Below are positions 1 through 5,078 of a stretch of 7,315 nt of DNA, piece by piece; position 1 is the stretch's first letter; every line of letters begins with the position of its first letter. A program made the position numbers and the translations under genes. The DNA lies in contig JAGQQT010000200.1 of NCBI GenBank assembly GCA_020426065.1, positions 1 to 7,315 on the forward strand. The letters are read 5' to 3'. Source of the DNA: Planctomycetaceae bacterium. GTDB lineage: Bacteria; Planctomycetota; Planctomycetia; Planctomycetales; Planctomycetaceae. A model generated the notes under the pieces. That model had not been told where the DNA came from. It was given only the letters and a program-made list of their open reading frames with translations, and did no database searches.

Positions 1-263
1 ATCAGATGGTGCCGGATGAGGAAGGACTGACGGGGCTGCAGCTCGAGCAGCTGTACCTGGAATGCTGGTCCGATGTTCCACGCGGCAAAGGCTTCACAGA
101 ACCGGGGCGGCAGATTCTGCACTGCACCTTTGGGTCAACCTTGACGGACCCTGAACTGGGCCCTGCAGTGCGGAATGTGCTGGAATCCCATCCTGAAACC
201 TACGAAGATGTTCTTGCAGACCACTTCTGCCGTCACCTGGAAGCTCTGGCCGAAGGGATGTAG
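1..263 (+). CDS. 3' end of a CDS, possibly a tagaturonate epimerase (UxaE)-like protein
   Basis: The reading frame is open from the first complete codon (base 3) to the TAG at 261-263, so this is the last ~86 codons of a gene that begins before the window. The ATG at base 6 is probably internal. The visible part is acidic and soluble-looking, with no signal peptide or membrane segment. It contains a G-R-Q-I-L-H-x-T-F-G stretch (about codons 36-45 of the visible part), then an L-T-D-P-E-L-G-P segment, and ends in a helix of the type H-P-E-T-Y-x-x-V-L-x-x-H-F-x-x-H-L. From memory this resembles the C-terminus of UxaE-type tagaturonate/fructuronate epimerases (hexuronate catabolism, TIM-barrel metal enzymes). 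The assignment is a recollection of pattern, not an alignment, and a different sugar isomerase or epimerase family is possible. That it is coding is much more certain than its name. Confidence 0.55.
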   Translation, partial: QMVPDEEGLTGLQLEQLYLECWSDVPRGKGFTEPGRQILHCTFGSTLTDPELGPAVRNVLESHPETYEDVLADHFCRHLEALAEGM

Positions 264-316
264 TTTAGCGGAGAAGCCATCTCCATTATCCACAGTTTGT
301 CAGCGAGGATTGATTC

Positions 317-1024
317 ATGACTATCCCGGAAATCCTGGAGCAACTGAATGAATGGGGCGAGGCTTCTTACAAACGGATCCTGATGAACCATGGAGCGGTG
401 GAGCCGGTTCTGGGAGTGAAGATTTCAGAACTGAAAAAAATTCAGAAGCAGGTCAAACAGGATTACCAGCTCGCGCTCGAACTGTTTGAGACCGGCATCT
501 ACGACGCTCAATATCTGGCGGGTTTGATTGCCGATGATGCCCGGATGACCAAAAAGGATTTGAATCACTGGCTCGCCAAATCCAACAGCCCGGCCATCAG
601 TTCTTCCGTGGTTTCCTGGGTGGCAGCGGAATCTCCTCACGGCATGGAACTGGCGCTTAAGTGGATCACTTCAAAAAAAGAAATGAATGCTCAGGCCGGC
701 TGGACCACTCTCAGTTGCCTGGTCGCACTGAAAAAAGATGACGAACTGGATCTGGAGAAAATCAAAGCACTGCTCCAGCAGGTTGAGCAGACAATTCATC
801 AACAGCACGGCCTGGTCCGCTACTCGATGAATACCTTTGTGATCTCGGTCGGCTGTTACATCTCCAGCCTGACAGCGGACGCAATGAAAACCGCCAAAAA
901 AATCGGAACGGTCACCGCCGACATGGGAAACACCGCCTGCAAAGTGCCAGAGGCAGTCGAGTACATCGAAAAGGTCAAAAAACGAGGCGCGATCGGCAAG
1001 AAACGAAAAACGGTCAAGTGCTGA
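317..1024 (+). CDS. DNA alkylation repair protein, AlkD-like HEAT-repeat family
   Basis: A 235-residue cytosolic protein of the DNA_alkylation (PF08713) family. Members are all-helical HEAT-like-repeat DNA glycosylases that remove alkylated bases such as N3-methyladenine and N7-methylguanine, usually without flipping the base. Family features visible here are the early G-V-K-I-x-x-L-K segment (residues 33-40), a Y-D-A-x-Y-L-A-G-L-I-A-D segment (62-73), W-V-A-A-E-S-P-H-G (101-109), the A-G-W-x-T-L-S helix (127-133), V-R-Y-x-M-N (167-172) and M-G-x-T-A-C-K-V-P (203-211). Length fits the family. The C-terminal 15 residues are strongly basic (K-K-R ... G-K-K-R-K), which would suit DNA contact. 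The ATG is preceded by GCGAGG (303-308) at 8 bases. The W-x3-D pair of characterised AlkD is not present as such, but W101-x3-E105 has the same spacing. The gene lies 53 bases after the upstream CDS, so co-transcription is possible. Confidence 0.9.
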   Translation: MTIPEILEQLNEWGEASYKRILMNHGAVEPVLGVKISELKKIQKQVKQDYQLALELFETGIYDAQYLAGLIADDARMTKKDLNHWLAKSNSPAISSSVVSWVAAESPHGMELALKWITSKKEMNAQAGWTTLSCLVALKKDDELDLEKIKALLQQVEQTIHQQHGLVRYSMNTFVISVGCYISSLTADAMKTAKKIGTVTADMGNTACKVPEAVEYIEKVKKRGAIGKKRKTVKC

Positions 1025-1150
1025 GTGGTGATATTTGATGACACTGTTCGGCATTATGTCCAATTCGTTGTTCGGTGTGACAAACCCCAAATGATCGGTC
1101 TTTTCTGCTCGCTGATCTGTTTTAATAAAGATGACCACTTAACTGGCAAA

Positions 1151-1163
1151 CAGGTTCAACCTG
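1151..1163. promoter_or_regulatory. Perfect 13-bp dyad upstream of the esterase gene
   Basis: CAGGTT-C-AACCTG is a perfect inverted repeat with 6-base arms around one base, in the 183-base gap between the alkD-like gene and the esterase gene. The one-base centre makes it a better candidate for a dimeric repressor or activator site than for an RNA hairpin. One such dyad could arise by chance in a window this size. I could not place a convincing -35/-10 pair next to it. Confidence 0.2.
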
Positions 1164-1182
1164 CCTGCAGCCTTGCGCCCAT

Positions 1183-1195
1183 AATCAAATTGATT
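1183..1195. promoter_or_regulatory. Perfect 13-bp dyad next to the esterase ribosome binding site
   Basis: AATCAA-A-TTGATT is a perfect inverted repeat that ends directly before the GGAG (1196-1199) used by the esterase start. A protein bound here would block translation-proximal DNA or late promoter clearance. Its sequence is unrelated to the dyad 20 bases upstream, so they are not two copies of one operator. Function is inferred from position only. Confidence 0.2.
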
Positions 1196-1199
1196 GGAG
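1196..1199 (+). promoter_or_regulatory. Ribosome binding site that fixes the esterase start
   Basis: GGAG sits 8 bases before the ATG at 1208. The same frame is open back to the stop codon of the upstream gene, with a GTG at 1025, but that GTG directly abuts the stop and has no Shine-Dalgarno sequence at useful distance. The ATG at 1208 also starts directly at a hydrophobic export signal, so it is preferred. Confidence 0.7.
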
Positions 1200-1207
1200 T
1201 CTGGAGA

Positions 1208-2014
1208 ATGATCTCTCTGCTGACCGGAATAGTTTGTCTGTTGACATGCGTGTCACAAGTGTCTGGAACGGACATAAATCAGTTCGAAGCAAGATCCCAT
1301 AAGAGTGCTGACCAGACCATGGTTTACAGGCTGTTTCCTGCAAAGGATTATGACGAGAATCAGAAGTATCCATTGATCCTGTTTCTGCACGGTTCTGGTG
1401 AACGAGGCAATGACAATCGACTTCAGGTGGAACATAACTTTCCTGATCTGTTTATCACGGATGCTGGACAGTCCACAAATCCGTGCTTCGTATTAGCACC
1501 ACAGTGTCCGAAGGATTTGAGCTGGAGCGGTGAAACAATTCGTCAGGTCAAAGCCATCATGGATTCACTGAGCAACGAATTCAGTATCGACCAGAATCGA
1601 CTTTATGTCGTCGGACTCTCCATGGGAGGAAGAGGAACATTTAACATTCTCAACGACTTCCCAGGGCACTTTGCTGCTGCAGTTCCCTGTGCAGGCGGGA
1701 ATGATACGGCCGAGCTGGAGAATCTGATTCAGACTCCAATGTGGCTCCATTGTGCAACCAATGATCGCAGCATTATGCAATACTACTCGCTTGTGCAGAG
1801 GCTGAGAGAAAAAGACAGGCAGGTAACCTGGTTTAAAAGTAACAGAAACCTGTCAGAGCCGAACATGCCCTGGGAGACAGTTGTCTCCGAAGTTGACAGG
1901 GGAGCCTCATTTCTGTTCTGTGAAGTTCTGGATGGGTTTCATCAGGATTCGTGGATTTTTGCCTGGCGAAATCCCCAATTGTCTAGATGGCTTTTCTCAA
2001 AGTCGAAGAACTGA
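1208..2014 (+). CDS. Exported alpha/beta hydrolase (esterase/peptidase type)
   Basis: A 268-residue alpha/beta-hydrolase-fold protein of the prolyl-oligopeptidase/dienelactone-hydrolase-like group often annotated as phospholipase/carboxylesterase or esterase. Residues 1-20 form a hydrophobic export signal, although the n-region lacks a Lys/Arg; cleavage after G20 is plausible, and a lipoprotein reading at C14 is possible but the box (L-L-T-C) is poor. The catalytic parts are in order: oxyanion loop H61-G-S-G-E-R-G, nucleophile elbow G136-L-S138-M-G, probable acid D186 in the A-T-N-D segment after a beta strand, and H245 in G-F-H-Q-D-S-W. The final W-R-N-P-Q-L-S-R-W-L-F pattern is typical of this group, where the domain ends in a short helix packed by W-L-F. 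The substrate cannot be read from the sequence; ester-linked groups on polysaccharides, peptides and lipids all remain possible. The gene lies upstream of two more exported proteins on the same strand. Confidence 0.85.
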   Translation: MISLLTGIVCLLTCVSQVSGTDINQFEARSHKSADQTMVYRLFPAKDYDENQKYPLILFLHGSGERGNDNRLQVEHNFPDLFITDAGQSTNPCFVLAPQCPKDLSWSGETIRQVKAIMDSLSNEFSIDQNRLYVVGLSMGGRGTFNILNDFPGHFAAAVPCAGGNDTAELENLIQTPMWLHCATNDRSIMQYYSLVQRLREKDRQVTWFKSNRNLSEPNMPWETVVSEVDRGASFLFCEVLDGFHQDSWIFAWRNPQLSRWLFSKSKN

Positions 2015-2032
2015 TCTCACGGTGCACTGCAG

Positions 2033-2059
2033 TTGACAGAACAATTGTCTGGGCATAAT
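2033..2059 (+). promoter_or_regulatory. Sigma70-type promoter for the small exported protein gene
   Basis: A perfect -35 hexamer TTGACA (2033-2038) is followed after 15 bases by CATAAT (2054-2059), which matches five of six -10 positions. The spacer is shorter than the usual 17. It contains the 8-base palindrome ACAATTGT (2041-2048), a possible operator between the two hexamers. The gene's ATG is 52 bases downstream of the -10, so a short leader of about 45 bases would result. This suggests the small gene is transcribed separately from the esterase gene. Confidence 0.4.
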
Positions 2060-2097
2060 GCATATTCCTCAGAAAGGTTCACAAACAATCCCTTTAC

Positions 2098-2104
2098 AGG
2101 AGGT
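2098..2104 (+). promoter_or_regulatory. Strong ribosome binding site setting the start at 2112
   Basis: AGGAGGT lies 7 bases before the ATG at 2112. It is the best Shine-Dalgarno sequence in the window and overrules the in-frame upstream ATG at 2058, which overlaps the -10 element and has no such site. Confidence 0.8.
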
Positions 2105-2111
2105 AACAGTG

Positions 2112-2546
2112 ATGAAAACCACATTAGCCGTATGGACCTTTTCCCTGCTGTTCTCGGTTCATTTGTCCGCAGGGGAATTGATCAAGCCTGAAAGCATTCT
2201 GGGGAAGCAGGAGTTGTGTCTTTCTGATGGCTCCTCGGTTTACTATTTCATGCCGGACAAAACGTTTCGGCTCGAACCGATTGGAATCAGCGGGCGGACG
2301 ATTGAAGGAACCTGGGCACTGGATTCCAATGGGATTCACATTTCCGGACAATGGTCCTGGATTAATGGTCTCTCAGCACTGGATGATTTTCGAGAAATGG
2401 ACATCCATATCGGTTACCTGCAAAATGAAACTCGTGACCACACCTCCTCGCTCCAGGGGACAAAACACAAAATCCACAACTGCTATTTCTTGATTGAGCG
2501 TGTGGAAAAAGTGAAAGACAAACAGGCGAGTGGCGGCAATAGCTAG
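2112..2546 (+). CDS. Small exported protein of unknown function, beta-rich
   Basis: A 144-residue protein I do not recognise. It starts with a clear signal peptide: M-K-T-T, a hydrophobic core (residues 5-19), and a likely cut near A20/G21. The mature part of about 124 residues has alternating hydrophobic and polar residues, with a repeated strand-turn style: F-M-P-D-K-T-F-R-L (46-54), then E-G-T-W-A-L-D-S-N-G (65-74), I-H-I-S-G-Q-W-S-W (75-83), and a last strand C-Y-F-L-I-E-R-V (124-131). The pattern 'display of F-x-x-D-x-T-F followed by G-T-W ... G' is reminiscent of lipocalin-like or similar small beta-barrel domains, but this is only a resemblance. Two cysteines (C36, C124) in the mature part could form a disulfide. 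The C-terminal tail is charged and Gly/Ser-rich. It has its own promoter and lies between an exported esterase and a sulfatase. Confidence 0.75.
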   Translation: MKTTLAVWTFSLLFSVHLSAGELIKPESILGKQELCLSDGSSVYYFMPDKTFRLEPIGISGRTIEGTWALDSNGIHISGQWSWINGLSALDDFREMDIHIGYLQNETRDHTSSLQGTKHKIHNCYFLIERVEKVKDKQASGGNS

Positions 2547-2653
2547 AACTGGTCTGTTATCAGCTTCAGTTAAGTGCTGACCGCTCTTCCGGCCAATCAT
2601 CTTTACTCTGACATTCCCGGAATGATTGCAGACACGGTTGTTTTCTCCAGCCA

Positions 2654-2668
2654 GATATTCAGAATATC
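2654..2668. promoter_or_regulatory. Perfect 15-bp dyad upstream of the sulfatase gene
   Basis: GATATTC-A-GAATATC is a perfect inverted repeat with 7-base arms around one base. It lies 41 bases before the sulfatase ATG, in the 163-base gap after the small exported protein gene. The position and odd-centred symmetry suit an operator for a dimeric regulator. I did not find a convincing -35/-10 pair nearby, and no direct second copy is present in the window. Confidence 0.3.
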
Positions 2669-2709
2669 AGAACTTCCGTTTCGTTATTCTTTTGCTGAGA
2701 ATCTTCTAA

Positions 2710-4980
2710 ATGAATACTTACCGGCTGAAATTCTCTGTGCTGCGTGCCCGCTCTTTTTGCTTTCCTCTGCTGGCGTTGATTCTGTGCTGGGGCACGGTTT
2801 CAGTCCTGGCCTGGACATCAGAACTTCAGGCTGCTGATGAGAAGCAACCCAACATTCTGTTTTTCTTTGCTGATGACCAGACATCCAGTGCACTTCGCTG
2901 TTATGGCAATCAGGTCGTGCAGTCTCCTAATATTGATGAACTCGCTCAGCGGGGGACGCGGTTTGAAAATGCTTTTGTCTGTCAGCCAATCTGCTGGGTC
3001 TCTCGAACCACGATTCTCACAGGACTGACTGGTCGCAGCTACGGCACCCCCGATAACCCGGAGCAGACCCGCGCTGATGCGGCCCAGACCCTCTATTCGG
3101 ATCTGCTGCGAGCTCATGGTTATCGCACCGGATTTTACGGCAAATGGCATGCGAAAATGCCCAATGGCTATAAGCCCCAGGATCATTTTGATGAGTATGA
3201 AGCGATCGGTCGCAATCCTTACTATAAAAAACTTCCCGATGGCACACTCCGGCACGAAACCGATCTGATCGTCGATAAGGGAATTGAATTCCTCAAACAC
3301 CAACCTGCCGAAAAACCCTTCGCTCTCAACCTGTGGTTCAATGCCTGCCATGCTGAGGATGGAGATCGTCGACCGGGAATTGGTCACTTCCCCTGGCCGC
3401 AAACCTTCAACGGACTTTACGAAGACATCACAATCGATCCCCCTCGATTGAATGATCCGGAGATCTTCGAACAGTTGCCCGATTTTCTGCAGACCACCAT
3501 TGGCCGTGAACGATATTTCTGGCGCTGGAATACGCCCGAGAAATACCAGATCAATATTCGGGCCTACTATCGAATGGTGACCGGCATCGATGCGGCGATT
3601 GGTCGAGTACTCCAGACGCTGGACGAACTGGGACTGGCTGACAACACGATCATTGTCTACTCCGCAGATAACGGTTACTACATGGGGAACCGTGGTCTGG
3701 CGGGGAAATGGTCTCACTATGAAGAATCATTGCGGGTCCCGATGATCGTTTACGATCCACGGATTCCAGTCGCTCAACGAAACAGAACTTCACCAGCGAT
3801 TGCCATGAATCTGGATTTGCCCAGTACATTCCTGGACTGGGCTGGAGTTCCGGTTCCAGAGCAATATCAGGGAGCCAGTTTGCGGCCACTCCTTTCCGGT
3901 CAAACTCCATCAAACTGGCGGACCGAATCCTTTCACGAACACTTTGCCGTCCGTAACCGGATTCCCGCTTATGAAGGTTTGCGGAACGAGCATTACAAGT
4001 ATGTCCGTTACTTTGATCAGGGCGATTACGAATTCCTGCATGATCTCCATGAAGACCCGGATGAATTATCCAACCTGGCAAAGGACCCGGCTTTCGCGGA
4101 AGTGTTGAATACCATGCGGGAACGGACAGACAAAACAGTGGCCGCATATGGTGGCCCGCTCGACCCACTTCAGGGAAAGTTTACGAAGTCGACCGATCCC
4201 CATCCGGTGGCCTCCGCAGCGGTCACAATTCAGCCTCGGGCAGATGGCTATGTATCGCTGTTTGATGGCAAGTCGCTGAGAAACTGGAGTGGCGATTCTG
4301 AGTACTGGTCTGTGAAAGACGGAGCGATTACCGGAGTCACTGATGGGACTCTGAAAATGAATCGCTTCCTGACATGGACAGGATCCACGATTCGGAACTT
4401 CGAATTAAAAGTCGATGTGAAGGTTACTCCCGGTGGGAACAGCGGGATTCAGTATCGGGGATTATCCCGCCCTGAAATCGGCCTGGACATCGTGAGTGGC
4501 TATCAGTGCGATGTGGTCGCCAATACTCCCCAGTACAACGGCATGCTCTATGAGGAACGGGGCCGTCATATTCTGTCTCACACGGGGGAAAAGGTGATTA
4601 TTGCACCGGATGGTCAGCCCTGGGTGATTGGCAAGTTTCCGGTTCAGGAATTTGCCCCCGATGAATGGCACTCGTTTCGTGTTCTGGTGGAAGGAAATCA
4701 TCACCAGCACTGGATCGACGGACATCAGACAGCAGACCTGATTGATCTGGACGAAAAAGGTCGTTCACTCGAAGGGGTACTCGCTGTTCAGGTCCATGTC
4801 GGACCAGCCATGACAATTCAGTACCGCAATTTCCTGATCAGGCATCTCCCCGATGAGATGCCACTTATTACGGCTGACGAAGTCAAAATTCCCGATGATG
4901 CTTATGGGGTGAAACCTCAAGGAAAAATTCCTCCTGACTGGAAGCCACCCGTTTACGGTGAAGTCCGTAAAGCGAACTGA
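2710..4980 (+). CDS. Exported sulfatase fused to a DUF1080 (3-keto-disaccharide hydrolase) domain
   Basis: A 756-residue exported protein. The signal peptide has a basic n-region (K7, R12, R14) and a hydrophobic core at about 17-35, with a likely cut near A41/A42. Residues ~46-480 are a type I (alkaline-phosphatase-fold) sulfatase, which hydrolyses sulfate esters using a cysteine matured to formylglycine. Visible site residues are D55-D56 (metal), C95 in C-W-V-S-R with the downstream T-I-L-T-G, G-K145-W-H147, S-A-D320-N321-G (metal) and G-K333-W; D-L-H-E-D-P-x-E-L-S-N-L (444-455) is the usual end of the domain. The maturation motif has Val97 where Pro is usual. Residues ~511-711 match DUF1080/PF06439: F-D-G-K-S-L-x-N-W (518-526), G-G-N-S-G-I-Q-Y-R-G (575-584) and a final R-N-F-L-I-R strand. 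This fold is jelly-roll-like and linked to 3-keto-glycoside hydrolysis or sugar binding. A Pro-rich tail follows. The Shine-Dalgarno is weak (GAGA, 2697-2700). Substrate is probably a sulfated glycan, but which one is not visible. Confidence 0.95.
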   Translation: MNTYRLKFSVLRARSFCFPLLALILCWGTVSVLAWTSELQAADEKQPNILFFFADDQTSSALRCYGNQVVQSPNIDELAQRGTRFENAFVCQPICWVSRTTILTGLTGRSYGTPDNPEQTRADAAQTLYSDLLRAHGYRTGFYGKWHAKMPNGYKPQDHFDEYEAIGRNPYYKKLPDGTLRHETDLIVDKGIEFLKHQPAEKPFALNLWFNACHAEDGDRRPGIGHFPWPQTFNGLYEDITIDPPRLNDPEIFEQLPDFLQTTIGRERYFWRWNTPEKYQINIRAYYRMVTGIDAAIGRVLQTLDELGLADNTIIVYSADNGYYMGNRGLAGKWSHYEESLRVPMIVYDPRIPVAQRNRTSPAIAMNLDLPSTFLDWAGVPVPEQYQGASLRPLLSGQTPSNWRTESFHEHFAVRNRIPAYEGLRNEHYKYVRYFDQGDYEFLHDLHEDPDELSNLAKDPAFAEVLNTMRERTDKTVAAYGGPLDPLQGKFTKSTDPHPVASAAVTIQPRADGYVSLFDGKSLRNWSGDSEYWSVKDGAITGVTDGTLKMNRFLTWTGSTIRNFELKVDVKVTPGGNSGIQYRGLSRPEIGLDIVSGYQCDVVANTPQYNGMLYEERGRHILSHTGEKVIIAPDGQPWVIGKFPVQEFAPDEWHSFRVLVEGNHHQHWIDGHQTADLIDLDEKGRSLEGVLAVQVHVGPAMTIQYRNFLIRHLPDEMPLITADEVKIPDDAYGVKPQGKIPPDWKPPVYGEVRKAN

Positions 4981-5009
4981 TTTTCCGGGACATTCCACTG
5001 GAGTTGAAT

Positions 5010-5046
5010 AGAAAGGCCCCGGTCGCATTGTGATCGGGGCCTTTCT
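5010..5046. terminator. Bidirectional intrinsic terminator between convergent genes
   Basis: The arms 5010-5025 and 5031-5046 form a 16-pair stem (12 uninterrupted Watson-Crick pairs at the base, then two G-U pairs among the upper four) with a 5-base loop CATTG. The A-rich lower left arm and T-rich lower right arm (CCTTTCTT) give a U-rich end on the plus-strand transcript; the opposite strand ends CCTTTCTATT, so it works both ways. It lies 30 bases after the sulfatase stop and 33 bases after the stop of the minus-strand GspE-like gene, so it can end both. Confidence 0.85.
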
Positions 5047-5078
5047 TGTCACTCATTGAGATGATGCTCCAGCGGGTT

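Noticed and set aside
270..284. GGAGA-AGCCA-TCTCC hairpin after the first gene, as a terminator.
   Set aside because: It has only five pairs and is not followed by a T-run, so it is too weak to call.
671..1138. 155-codon minus-strand open frame over the alkD-like gene and the following gap.
   Set aside because: It mostly mirrors a well-supported gene; the translation is rich in Phe, His and Cys and shows no family pattern.
1025..1207. In-frame extension of the esterase gene back to the GTG next to the alkD-like stop codon (61 extra codons).
   Set aside because: The extension has no Shine-Dalgarno sequence, would bury the export signal inside the protein, and its composition (Cys and Phe scattered, no family match) looks non-coding.
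2058..2111. Longer start (ATG 2058) for the small exported protein.
   Set aside because: That ATG overlaps the -10 element and would place 18 polar residues before the signal peptide; ATG 2112 has AGGAGGT at ideal distance.
2818..3717. Long 299-codon open frame on the minus strand opposite the sulfatase.
   Set aside because: It lies entirely within the sulfatase coding region, whose protein has all family motifs; the antisense translation shows no recognisable domain and is a codon-bias shadow.
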